In this document: in pieces, positions 6,779 through 13,835 of the stretch
Numbering within the stretch: position 1 is the first letter of the stretch
Layout of the letters: every line of letters starts with the position of its first letter
Source of the DNA: Scatomonas sp963649395
GTDB taxonomy: Bacteria > Bacillota > Clostridia > Lachnospirales > Lachnospiraceae
Assembly (NCBI GenBank): GCA_963649395.1
Contig: CAVJHW010000065.1
Location: forward strand, 1-13,835
Direction: 5' to 3'
Length of the DNA stretch: 13,835 nt
Position numbers and translations under genes: made by a program
The notes under the pieces: generated by a model
The model's input: only the letters and a program-made list of their open reading frames with translations
What the model was told of the DNA's origin: nothing
Database searches by the model: none

Positions 6779-6800
6779 TTGTATTCCTCCCAGCTTCAAC

Positions 6801-7955
6801 TTACTGGAAATCAGCCTCTGTATAGTAGCCTGAATCTACCAGAAGTTCCTTGTAATTATCAACATCCGCATACACCGGCTCGCAAAGGTAAGAGGGGATG
6901 ATGCCTGTGCCATTGTCATAGGATTCTGTATCATTTACTTCTACCTCTTCCCCCGCAAGAATCTGGCCAACCATCTTCACCACCTGAGCTGCCAGGGTTC
7001 TCGTATCCTTAAAGATGGACATAGCCTGCTTGCCAGCGATAATATTCTTCACGTTGGCGATGTCACAATCCTGACCGGTGATCTTGGGCCATGCACCTGT
7101 ATAGTTGGCTTCCAATGCATTGGTCACGCCCAGGGCCGTAGTATCATTGGAGCACAGCCAGGCATCGATCTGGGTTCCGTCCGCATAGTTGGAAGAAATG
7201 ATATTCTCTGCTCTGGACTGGGCTGTTTCCGTAGACCACAGGGGAGTACTGCACTCATCAAACTTGGTCTGACCGGATACCACCACCAGCTTGCCCGACT
7301 TAATGTAGGGATCCAGCACATCTATAGCGCCCTGGTAGAAATAACCGGCGTTGTTGTCTCCCGGGTCTCCTGCGGTGATCTCCAGATTGAAGGGACCGGC
7401 GGCCTTGTCCAGATCCAGAACATCTACAATATATTCTCCCTGCTTGGTGCCTACCATATAGTTGTCAAAGGTAGCATAATAGGAGACAGCATCGGAATTC
7501 ATCAGCAAGCGGTCATAGGCCACCACCGGGATACCCGCGGACTTGGCCATGTCGAGAGCTTCTCCCAGGGAAGATCCCTCAATGGCAGCGATGACCAGCA
7601 CATCTGCTCCGCTGGAGATCATATTTTCAATCTGGGAGACCTGGGTCTGCACGTCATTGGAAGCATATTGAAGATCTACCTCATATCCCTCTGCCTCCAG
7701 CTCTGCCTGCATGTTAGCTCCATCCTGGTTCCATCTCTGCAGATCCTTGGTGGGCATAGACACGCCAACCTTGGTTCCTGTAGCCGAGGATGCCCCTCCT
7801 GATTCACTCCCGGAGGAAGCGGAGGAGCTGTCGGCTTTCGAGGTGGAAGAAGCGGCTGAGCTGCCCCCTGTGGAGCCGGAGCTTCCGCCGCATCCCACCA
7901 GGATACCGGATACCATTGCTGCTGCCAAAAACATACTAATTGCTTTCTTTTTCAT
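6801..7955 (-). CDS. chvE: ChvE-like multiple-monosaccharide-binding lipoprotein
   Basis: 384 residues. It captures monosaccharides outside the membrane and delivers them to the MmsAB transporter. The signal peptide is MKKKAISMFLAAAMVSGILV with lipobox LVGC and lipidated Cys22, then a Ser/Gly-rich tether (23-60). The mature domain follows ChvE of Agrobacterium closely: VSMPTKDLQRW (65-75), QIENM (108-112), VVAYDRLL (144-151), YYATFDN (159-165), GDPGDNN (196-202), SND (269-271), GQDCD (294-298), FKDTR (315-319), and IIPSYL near the C-terminus. The ATG at 7955 has GGAGG 7 bases upstream; an in-frame ATG at 7985 lacks a comparable site and would put charged residues before the signal peptide. 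It is the first gene of the transporter unit. The sugar range is inferred from ChvE and not proven. Confidence 0.95.
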   Translation of the reverse strand: MKKKAISMFLAAAMVSGILVGCGGSSGSTGGSSAASSTSKADSSSASSGSESGGASSATGTKVGVSMPTKDLQRWNQDGANMQAELEAEGYEVDLQYASNDVQTQVSQIENMISSGADVLVIAAIEGSSLGEALDMAKSAGIPVVAYDRLLMNSDAVSYYATFDNYMVGTKQGEYIVDVLDLDKAAGPFNLEITAGDPGDNNAGYFYQGAIDVLDPYIKSGKLVVVSGQTKFDECSTPLWSTETAQSRAENIISSNYADGTQIDAWLCSNDTTALGVTNALEANYTGAWPKITGQDCDIANVKNIIAGKQAMSIFKDTRTLAAQVVKMVGQILAGEEVEVNDTESYDNGTGIIPSYLCEPVYADVDNYKELLVDSGYYTEADFQ

Positions 7956-7992
7956 GCGTTTACCTCCATTCATCAGATGATTCATCAGGGTC

Positions 7993-8034
7993 GGGCACAG
8001 GTCATATCCCGGGCTTATGCCTGCCCTTTTTATA
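7993..8034 (-). promoter_or_regulatory. Candidate transporter-operon promoter and leader hairpin
   Basis: On the minus strand, TATAAA (8029-8034) is the best -10 box between the upstream terminator and the binding-protein start, but no good -35 box lies 16-18 bases before it. That fits a promoter needing an activator, and the response regulator encoded upstream is the obvious candidate. The transcript would start near 8022 and could form a small bulged hairpin (TGCCC/GGGCA, 8022-8026 with 7993-7997). No convincing catabolite-responsive (cre) element was seen. Confidence 0.45.
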
Positions 8035-8103
8035 GTTTTAATTTATCACAGGAGGGTCTGGAATAATTTACTATCTTCTGTATATTTTCCGCCGGAACAA
8101 GAC

Positions 8104-8147
8104 AAAAAAAAGAGCGGTGCTAGCACTTTTTTGTGCTAATACCGCTC
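8104..8147 (-). terminator. Rho-independent terminator after the XylF-like gene
   Basis: On the minus strand, GAGCGGT-A-TTAGCAC pairs with GTGCTAG-C-ACCGCTC (one mismatch, one wobble pair) around an AAAAAA loop and is followed by eight T residues. It separates the sensing unit from the transporter unit. Some read-through could still feed the transporter genes. Confidence 0.93.
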
Positions 8148-8176
8148 AAATGCTCCAGGCCGCTATCTCCTCCTGA

Positions 8177-8283
8177 GGAATATCTCAAGGAAGCTTCCAG
8201 ATAAACCTTCTCCAGAGGCAGACCCAGGAACATCAGGGCATCGCCTGGGATATCTCAGGGAACATTCAGATAAACATCCTCTT
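8177..8283. repeat. Imperfect direct repeat of the XylF-like gene 3' end
   Basis: On the minus strand, the last codons and stop of the XylF-like gene (8247-8283) are imperfectly repeated downstream at 8177-8213. Shared blocks include GTTTATCTG, TTCC and TGAGATAT. The GTTTAT of both copies is in the same frame, 69 bases apart, although a 1-base shift occurs between the blocks. The downstream copy is past the stop codon and is not translated in the normal reading. Confidence 0.6.
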
Positions 8284-9340
8284 TCAGATGGAAGCCACTG
8301 TCTATAATCACCTGGTCCATATTGTCCCTGGTAACGGCCTGGGGCGGAAAGGCAATATAGGGAATCTCATAGTCTCCATTTTGAATCATCGTTACATCCT
8401 CTCCGGAGATTTCCTCCCCCCGGGCCAGACCAACTGCCTCTTCTGCCGCCCGGGTGGCCAGCTTCTCCACAGACTTGTATACCGTCATCAATTGTGTGCC
8501 CTCCACGATCCGCTGGCAGGCTGCCAGATCGGCATCCTGCCCCACCACCAGAATCTCTCCCGCCTGGCGGGTCTCAGACAGGGCGTGCACCACCTGGGTG
8601 GCCAGATCGTCATTCCCGCACATAATGGCATCTGTCTCCTCCACCACAGCCGGATGCTCATAGACATATTCTGCCGCCAGCTCTGCCTTCCAGCCCTCCG
8701 CATGGGTGGAATCCAGGATAGTCACTGCATTTTCCGCCATCACCTGACGGAAACCGGTCTCTACCAGGGGCACATTGTTGTCGGTGGGAGAGCCCCCCAG
8801 CATCAGGACCTTCCCCCCTGCCAGGCCCTGGTCGATCAAGGCCTGCCCCATGAGGGTGCCCACCATCTCATTATCGAAGGAAATATAGAGATCCACTCCC
8901 GTCTTGCGGATCAGGCGGTCATAGCAAATGATCTTGATACCTGCCTCCCGGGCTTTCTCCACCGACTTGACCAGGGCCTCTCCATCCGTGCTGATGATGA
9001 CGATGACATCCATTTTCTTCCGGATAAAATAGTCAATCTGATCCTTCTGCCGGTCCACGTCCCCATTGGCATTTTGTACATTCACCTCAGCCCCCAGCTC
9101 CTTGGCCACAGAGACAAATACATCTCGATCCCTCTGCCAGCGCTCGATGACAAAGGAATCAAAGCACATGCCGATCTGAATCTTCTCTTCTGCGGTCTTC
9201 CTGACCCGGCTTTCCTTCTTGCCTGCGTCGCAGCCGGTCAGGCTCAAAGTCCCCATCGCCGCAAGGGCCAGGCAGAGACATTTCAGACCTGTCCTGCATG
9301 ACCGGTATCCTCGCCCATTCCATCCTTTCTTCCTTCTCAT
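8255..9340 (-). CDS. XylF-like sugar-binding lipoprotein
   Basis: 361 residues. The signal peptide carries a long basic N-terminus and lipobox LTGC with lipidated Cys37. The mature part follows the D-xylose-binding protein XylF: IGMCFDSFVIERWQRDRDVF (56-75), VNVQNANGD (86-94), ICYDRLI (138-144), YISFDNE (152-158), GGSPTDNN (182-189), GNDD (242-245), GQDADLA (267-273), MTVYK (285-289) and IIDSGFH (345-351). No xylose permease or ATPase sits beside it. It is co-transcribed with the sensor, kinase and regulator (21 bases after the regulator stop) and is separated from the transporter genes by a terminator. It may feed MmsAB, or present sugar to the anchored sensor and kinase. ATG at 9340 with GGGGAGG 5 bases upstream. 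The fold is sure; the ligand (xylose or other pentose/hexose) is inference. Confidence 0.92.
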   Translation of the reverse strand: MRRKKGWNGRGYRSCRTGLKCLCLALAAMGTLSLTGCDAGKKESRVRKTAEEKIQIGMCFDSFVIERWQRDRDVFVSVAKELGAEVNVQNANGDVDRQKDQIDYFIRKKMDVIVIISTDGEALVKSVEKAREAGIKIICYDRLIRKTGVDLYISFDNEMVGTLMGQALIDQGLAGGKVLMLGGSPTDNNVPLVETGFRQVMAENAVTILDSTHAEGWKAELAAEYVYEHPAVVEETDAIMCGNDDLATQVVHALSETRQAGEILVVGQDADLAACQRIVEGTQLMTVYKSVEKLATRAAEEAVGLARGEEISGEDVTMIQNGDYEIPYIAFPPQAVTRDNMDQVIIDSGFHLKEDVYLNVP

Positions 9341-9361
9341 ACGGCCCTCCCCAGAGAATTC

Positions 9362-10966
9362 CTATCCCTGCCTTCTCTTCTCCTTGTATTCCGTTGGTGT
9401 CAATCCCACATTTTTCTTAAACGAACGACTGAAATAATTGGGATCTGCATATCCTACCTGGGAACAGATCTCCTTCATGGAATAATTCGAGGTCGCCAGC
9501 AGCTCCCTGGCTCTTTCCATCCGGATTTTTGTAAGATATTCGATGAAGCCCTCCCCTGTATCCTCCTTAAAGATCTTGCTGAAATAGTAGGGGCTGATGC
9601 CGACCCGTCTGGATACATCATCCAGGGAAATATCCCTGTGATAATTTTGATTGATATAGGCCTTGGCCTGGTCCATAAGACTCACCGACTTCTCGCTGCT
9701 CTTGTGGAGGATCTTCTGACAGGCGCCTCGGATCTTATCTACAAACCACCTGCCCAGTTCCTGCCTATCCTCTGTATGCATCACCCGAGGCAGGTAATCC
9801 TGCCGATCCGTGAAAATATAGGTCATCCCTCCCTGAAGATAGGCTCGATGCTCCGCATAAAGGACGAATTCCAGAACCTTCAGCCGAATGCTCATAAGCT
9901 CTTGGGGATAATTCTCCAGCATCCACCGGTAGAATTGACCTGCCAGGTTCACTGCCATGTCCATCTCCCCCTTGTCCACTGCGGCAAATAGCTGTCTCTC
10001 CAGCTCTACGGGATAGTTCTCCTCATATCGGCAGCTCACGGGCAAATCGTCTGCATGAGCCACGCTTCCGGTGGTTTGTACCAGAGATTCCAGCCCCTCC
10101 TGGTAAGAGAGGGGGAGCTCCCGCATCACTCGGACGGATCCCATGCCAATCCGAAAGAGACAGTCCGTCCTTCTGCGAAGTTCCCGCACCAGCTTCCGGG
10201 AATTCTCAATCAAACGGATCCGCTCATTGTAGTCCACGGAGGGTCCGTCACAGGGAACCAGGACTGCGATCTTATTGCCCATCACAGCTCCCACGATGCA
10301 GCCGGGAAAGCCTTCCTTCAGGACCATGCGGATGGTGGGAATATGCTGCTGAACCCGCACACTGCTTCCCACCGCATTGGTCATATGGTTTCCCTCCTGG
10401 GTATCCCCGCATACCACTGCGGCCATGTAGGCATAATTCTGTTGAATCCCCAGCAGGGTCTTGTAATTATTGACATCCTCCTCAAAATATTCCTGGAACA
10501 GAAGATCGTAGATCAGACCATTTTCGATCACCGGCACCACCGTCTCCAGCTTTTCCTTCGTCAGCAGATCCTGGCTGCGCCGTTCCCGATCCTGATCCAC
10601 CCTATCCATAGCCTGGCGAAGAGCCCTTACGATCCGGGTTCTCTCCATGGGCTTGGTAATATATTCCATCACCCCCAGCTTAATGGCTTCCTGGGCATAA
10701 TCAAACTTGTCAAAAGCGGACACCACAATAAAAATCACATTTTTATTCTGGTGGCGAATCTCCTTCATGGCTTCAATCCCATTGATCCCCGGCATTTGGA
10801 TATCCATGATAGCGATATCCGGCCGGAAGCTCTCCGCCAATTCAATCACGCTTCGGCCGGTTTTGGCGAATTCTATCTGGCATTTGCTGCCAAATTCCTT
10901 CTCGATGATAAAGCGCAGAGAATCAATCACGATCCCCTCATCATCTGCCAGCATAATCTTATACAT
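9362..10966 (-). CDS. YesN-type response regulator with AraC DNA-binding domain
   Basis: 534 residues, cytoplasmic. The receiver domain (1-120) has acidic pocket Asp8/Asp9, phospho-acceptor Asp55 (AIMDIQMPG), switch Ser83 and Lys105 (ITKPM). The central ~300 residues are the poorly conserved YesN linker, with FRIGMGSV and SYQEGLESL segments typical of this class. The C-terminal 100 residues are an AraC/XylS double helix-turn-helix: ISLDDVSRRVGISPYYFSKI and the second motif MKEICSQVGYADPNYFSRSF ending near PTEYK. It should be phosphorylated by the kinase encoded 12 bases upstream and activate the sugar transporter promoter near 8030; that target is inferred from position. ATG at 10966 with GGGAGG 5 bases upstream. 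Confidence 0.95.
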   Translation of the reverse strand: MYKIMLADDEGIVIDSLRFIIEKEFGSKCQIEFAKTGRSVIELAESFRPDIAIMDIQMPGINGIEAMKEIRHQNKNVIFIVVSAFDKFDYAQEAIKLGVMEYITKPMERTRIVRALRQAMDRVDQDRERRSQDLLTKEKLETVVPVIENGLIYDLLFQEYFEEDVNNYKTLLGIQQNYAYMAAVVCGDTQEGNHMTNAVGSSVRVQQHIPTIRMVLKEGFPGCIVGAVMGNKIAVLVPCDGPSVDYNERIRLIENSRKLVRELRRRTDCLFRIGMGSVRVMRELPLSYQEGLESLVQTTGSVAHADDLPVSCRYEENYPVELERQLFAAVDKGEMDMAVNLAGQFYRWMLENYPQELMSIRLKVLEFVLYAEHRAYLQGGMTYIFTDRQDYLPRVMHTEDRQELGRWFVDKIRGACQKILHKSSEKSVSLMDQAKAYINQNYHRDISLDDVSRRVGISPYYFSKIFKEDTGEGFIEYLTKIRMERARELLATSNYSMKEICSQVGYADPNYFSRSFKKNVGLTPTEYKEKRRQG

Positions 10967-10978
10967 AAGCGCCTCCCC

Positions 10979-12466
10979 TCACTCCCTTTTCTTTTTGTCC
11001 GTCAGATACAGAAATACCTCTGTTCCCTTTCCCTTCCCATCACTGGATATCCCCATCACGTCCTTATTACCGGTGAAGAGGCGCAGACGGGAAATGATAT
11101 TATCCATGGCAATCCCGTTGGAATCTCCCTTAGCCGGATCCCTCTGATACTGGCCGCTTAAAATCTTGTCGATGGTTTCCTGCTTCATGCCCTTGCCGTT
11201 GTCCCGAATGCTGATGCATATACCATCTTCCACTGCATAAAGGGACAGAATAATCTTGCCCCGGTCTCCCATCTCCCGTATGCCGTGATTTACGCTATTT
11301 TCCACGATGGGCTGGAGGATCATGCCAGGCATGGGGGTATGCAGCAGGGATTCGTCAATCCTTTTCTCATAATGTATGTCGCCGGAAAAACGAACATTAA
11401 GGATGTAAATATAGGAATCGATCAGCTCCACCTCATCCCCAATGGTCACGGATTCCTCCCCCTTCTTCATATTATAGCGATAAAATTGGGCCACCTTCTG
11501 AACATACTCGTAGGTATGGTCTGCCCCCTCCATCATGGCCAGCTGGGCCCCTGCATTCAGGGTGTTGAAAAGAAAATGGGGATTGATCTGGGCCTGAAGA
11601 TACTTGAAGCGGGCATCCTTCAGATGCGCCTCCATCAAGAGCTCCCGCTCCTTCATGGCCCGCTCCGCCTCCATCCGCTCCTTCAGCTGCCGGATATAAA
11701 GGCGGATACTCAGGATCATCTGATTGAAGGCCCCCGTTACAATGCCAATCTCATCCCCGGACTCCACCGGAATCTGGTCAATCTCAAAATTTCCCCTGGC
11801 TACCTCATTGGCGGAACCAGCCAGGCGCTTGAGAGGACCTATCAGATTGCCCACAAAGCGGACGATGATACTGGCATTGACTCCCACCAGAAGGAAAATG
11901 ACGACGAGGGAAGCCGTCTGGAAGAGATGAAAATCCCTGAGCAGCTGGCTATATTGCTGGGAATTGGTCTTGAACTTATCCATGTTCAGCTTGGTAATAT
12001 AGTAATTGATGTACCGGTAAAGCTGGCTGGCTTTCTCATAATATTGACGATATTTCTCCACATTGCGGCCTCGCTTGGCCTCAACGGTTTCCCCTACCTG
12101 GTCCAGGTAGCTTTCGGACATATATCGGATGGACCGCTCCATGCGGTCCAGAGAAAGTCCGGTAACCTCCGTATGCAAATCTTCTATGAGATTCCGATAT
12201 TCCTGCTCCTTGCGGTAATAATCCTCCAATGCATCCGTGGTTTTGACCTTGAGGTAGTCCGTCATACTATCCTGCACCCCTCCCAGGGCCTCCGTCAGCG
12301 CATTGAGGCTCAGATTGTCCTGGTAAGCCCGCTCCAGCCGGTTGGACATTCTGTTAATCCCCACCAGGAGAACCAGATCTACCAGGATCACCAGCAGGGA
12401 AACCAGGATATAGATGCTGCTGATCTTGACCTGCAGAGAAATACTGCGCTTATCCCTTTTCTTCAT
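10979..12466 (-). CDS. LytS/YesM-type sensor histidine kinase
   Basis: 495 residues. TM1 is at about 16-37, followed by a ~145-residue helical extracytoplasmic domain (38-183) rich in Tyr, Glu and Arg; TM2 at about 184-203; a HAMP domain (about 204-258, PLKRLAGSANEVARGNFEID); a coiled linker; a His_kinase (PF06580-type) motif FKYLQAQINPHFLFNTLN with phospho-accepting His297; and a GHKL ATPase domain with PIVENSVNHG (N390), DNGKGM (422-427) and GIAMDNIISRLRLF. The outer domain looks like a helical bundle rather than a sugar-binding fold, so ligand sensing probably comes from the neighbouring binding protein. ATG at 12466 lies 9 bases after GGAGG; the ATG at 12472 is only 3 bases from it. The gene overlaps the sensor gene by 17 bases, so translation is likely coupled. 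Confidence 0.95.
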   Translation of the reverse strand: MKKRDKRSISLQVKISSIYILVSLLVILVDLVLLVGINRMSNRLERAYQDNLSLNALTEALGGVQDSMTDYLKVKTTDALEDYYRKEQEYRNLIEDLHTEVTGLSLDRMERSIRYMSESYLDQVGETVEAKRGRNVEKYRQYYEKASQLYRYINYYITKLNMDKFKTNSQQYSQLLRDFHLFQTASLVVIFLLVGVNASIIVRFVGNLIGPLKRLAGSANEVARGNFEIDQIPVESGDEIGIVTGAFNQMILSIRLYIRQLKERMEAERAMKERELLMEAHLKDARFKYLQAQINPHFLFNTLNAGAQLAMMEGADHTYEYVQKVAQFYRYNMKKGEESVTIGDEVELIDSYIYILNVRFSGDIHYEKRIDESLLHTPMPGMILQPIVENSVNHGIREMGDRGKIILSLYAVEDGICISIRDNGKGMKQETIDKILSGQYQRDPAKGDSNGIAMDNIISRLRLFTGNKDVMGISSDGKGKGTEVFLYLTDKKKRE

Positions 12467-13532
12467 CGGCATTTCCCTCCAGGTATTCCGCTACGTTGGT
12501 CTTATCGATCATAGTGATATCGGCTGTAAAGTATTGGCTGGTATATCCCAGCTCATGATACTCCTCCAAAGCATCCATGCAATACTGCCCCATTTGCCGG
12601 GCATCTATCGACACGGTAGCGCTGATCACCTCCCGCTCAATCCCCCTTAGAATGGTCTCTGAATCATAATAGCCAAGAATGCTGACCTGACCCACCCGGT
12701 TATAATCCACCACTGCCTGATATACACAGGTCGTTGCCAATTCATTCAGGCAAATGATAATGTCCGGGAGTTCCTTTCCCCAGAAAATATCCCGAATCGA
12801 TTCCTCTACGGAAAAATCATTGGTATCATCCACTGCCAAAAGCCTCACCTCAACCCCGGCATTCCCCGACCAGCCCTCTGCTATGGCCTCCTGGATTCCT
12901 GCATAGAGGATATTCTGATCCAGACTCTGGGCATAGGAATTCACCAGCACCGCAATCATCGAATCTCCCTCTCCCGCCTTCTCTTCGACGATCTGCAAGG
13001 CCTTTCGCCCATACTCCTTGCCCAGATTGTAGCTTCCGATCCCCACAAAACTGCACCTTGCACTGGCCGTATTGTCTGTATAGAGGGTCACCACCGGAAT
13101 GCCCGCCTCCGCCGCCTGATCGATCCGGTCGGTGACAGACTCGTCTTCATCGGCATTGATGATAATGCCATCCACCGAGGAGGCGATGGCAATCTCCATC
13201 TGATCCTCCACGGAATACTCCTCCTGGTCCTCCCCCAGCCAATCCACATAAACATGATCCTCCAGGGCCGTGTCCAGGGCTCCCTCGTAGACAGACTTCC
13301 ACAGGGAAGAGGTATCCTCGGTAATCATGACATAATATCGGTCATAAACCTCCTGCTCCTCCTGCTCATCCGATGCCGCAGGCAAAAAATGCATCAGTGT
13401 AAGGGCGACCGCCAAAGTAATGATGCCACTCAAGGCCAGCAGGAAACCGGTTCTTCCATGGCTCCCTGGTTCTTTCTTTCGCCTGATCTTCTTGACAATC
13501 AAGGGTTTTTTCTTCTTCCGCACCTGGCTCAT
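12450..13532 (-). CDS. Membrane-anchored periplasmic-binding-protein sensor (XylFII-like)
   Basis: 360 residues. A very basic cytoplasmic N-terminus (KKKK, KKIRRKK) precedes a single hydrophobic segment at about 29-50 with no lipobox Cys, so it should remain as an uncleaved membrane anchor. An acidic linker (DEQEEQE) leads to a type I periplasmic-binding-protein domain (about 65-350) of the Peripla_BP_4 kind: VDGIIINADED, AAEAGIPVVTLYTDN, FVGIGSYNLGKEYGRKAL, IICLNE, and ILGYYDS. It is more divergent than the two lipoproteins. Same-operon, overlapping position with a LytS-type kinase and YesN regulator matches the XylFII-LytS-YesN arrangement, where the anchored protein binds sugar and controls the kinase. 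ATG at 13532 has AGGGGGA about 7 bases upstream; an in-frame ATG at 13592 overlaps the promoter -10 box and cannot be used. Ligand unknown. Confidence 0.9.
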   Translation of the reverse strand: MSQVRKKKKPLIVKKIRRKKEPGSHGRTGFLLALSGIITLAVALTLMHFLPAASDEQEEQEVYDRYYVMITEDTSSLWKSVYEGALDTALEDHVYVDWLGEDQEEYSVEDQMEIAIASSVDGIIINADEDESVTDRIDQAAEAGIPVVTLYTDNTASARCSFVGIGSYNLGKEYGRKALQIVEEKAGEGDSMIAVLVNSYAQSLDQNILYAGIQEAIAEGWSGNAGVEVRLLAVDDTNDFSVEESIRDIFWGKELPDIIICLNELATTCVYQAVVDYNRVGQVSILGYYDSETILRGIEREVISATVSIDARQMGQYCMDALEEYHELGYTSQYFTADITMIDKTNVAEYLEGNADEEKG

Positions 13533-13590
13533 CCCACTATCCCCCTTAAATATTGCAAATTCAGGTCTGGGTGTCTCAGCGTCTCCCCCC

Positions 13591-13621
13591 ATTATATCAC
13601 ATCTTTGGTTTCATTTCACAA
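13591..13621 (-). promoter_or_regulatory. Extended -10 promoter of the sensor operon
   Basis: On the minus strand, TGATATAAT gives a perfect TATAAT (13591-13596) with an upstream TG in extended -10 position. A TTGTGA (13616-13621) lies 19 bases further up as a suboptimal -35 box, which the extended -10 can compensate for. The start is expected near 13584, giving a leader of about 50 bases. It begins immediately beyond the tRNA terminator. Confidence 0.75.
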
Positions 13622-13628
13622 GACACGC

Positions 13629-13659
13629 AAAAAAAGCCCCTGAATTCAAGGGCTTTTTT
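13629..13659 (-). terminator. Terminator of the tRNA-Tyr/tRNA-Leu transcript
   Basis: On the minus strand, GCCC and GGGC (with an internal mismatch and TGAATTCA in the middle) form a stem flanked by A6 and T7 runs that can extend it. It lies 3 bases beyond the 3' end of tRNA-Leu. Near symmetry means it could also act on the plus strand. Confidence 0.85.
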
Positions 13660-13662
13660 ACA

Positions 13663-13748
13663 TGCCGCAGACCGGAATCGAACCGGTACGGGTATCACTA
13701 CCCACGGGATTTTAAGTCCCGGGCGTCTGCCAGTTCCGCCACTGCGGC
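13663..13748 (-). tRNA. tRNA-Leu(TAA)
   Basis: 86 bases, complete. The acceptor stem is GCCGCAG (13748-13742) with CTGCGGC (13670-13664) and discriminator A at 13663; CCA is not encoded. The anticodon stem GGGAC/ATCCC encloses TTAA with anticodon TAA, reading leucine UUA/UUG. A long class II variable arm (GTGGGTAGTGATACCC region) and T arm with TTCGATT confirm it. It lies 4 bases after tRNA-Tyr in the same transcript. Confidence 0.97.
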
Positions 13749-13752
13749 CAAA

Positions 13753-13834
13753 TGGATGGTGGTGGATTCGAACCACCGAAGGCATCGCCAGCAGATTTAC
13801 AGTCTGTCCCCTTTGGCCACTCGGGAAACCATCC
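13753..13834 (-). tRNA. tRNA-Tyr(GTA)
   Basis: 82 bases, complete and ending one base before the window edge. The acceptor GGATGGT (13834-13828) pairs with ACCATCC (13760-13754), with discriminator A at 13753 and no encoded CCA. The anticodon arm CAGACTGTAAATCTG carries anticodon GTA (tyrosine). The class II variable arm CTGGCGATGCCTTCGG and T loop TTCGAAT are present. Further tRNA genes may lie upstream, outside the window. Confidence 0.97.
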
Positions 13835-13835
13835 A

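Noticed and set aside
7986..8103. Possible CcpA catabolite-responsive element before the ChvE-like gene
   Set aside because: Carbon-source operons in Clostridia often have one, but no stretch here matches the TGWAANCGNTNNCA pattern acceptably.
13533..13592. 20-residue N-terminal extension of the anchored sensor
   Set aside because: The upstream ATG at 13592 lies inside the -10 box of the only good promoter, so it would not be transcribed. The ATG at 13532 has a proper ribosome site and directly precedes the basic anchor sequence.

Overview
The window looks like chromosomal DNA of a low-to-moderate GC Clostridia member, most likely Lachnospiraceae. Pointers are strong GGAGG-type ribosome sites, tRNA genes without an encoded CCA, A/T-tailed rho-independent terminators, a YesN/LytS-type two-component pair and a ChvE/MmsA/MmsB sugar transporter. 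The genus cannot be fixed from the sequence alone. All protein genes lie on the minus strand. The only plus-strand gene is the tRNA-Gly cut by the left edge.

Left part (1-1730): a 3' fragment of tRNA-Gly(GCC) with its terminator; an Rrf2/IscR-type regulator with three cysteines and a good sigma-A promoter; a structured non-coding block (about 641-786); and a sigma-A-like protein that has a region 1.1-like start and regions 2-3 but stops before region 4. The leader of that gene carries three tandem 20-bp repeats.

Central and right part (1729-13596): a sugar sensing and uptake locus read right to left. A first unit starts from an extended -10 promoter just beyond the tRNA terminator and encodes a membrane-anchored periplasmic binding protein, a LytS/YesM-type histidine kinase, a YesN-type response regulator with an AraC DNA-binding domain, and a XylF-like lipoprotein. 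It ends at a strong terminator. A second unit follows from its own weak-looking promoter: a ChvE-like multiple-monosaccharide-binding lipoprotein, the double ABC ATPase MmsA (best start TTG), two tandem MmsB-type permeases, and aldose 1-epimerase (GalM), closed by a terminator. The likely logic is that the anchored binding protein senses sugar outside the cell and controls the kinase, the regulator activates the transporter unit, and GalM equilibrates the anomers of the imported sugar. This resembles the XylFII-LytS-YesN xylose-sensing system of Clostridium beijerinckii, but with three binding proteins and two permeases.

Right edge (13629-13834): tRNA-Tyr(GTA) and tRNA-Leu(TAA), 4 bases apart, on the minus strand, with a terminator after them.
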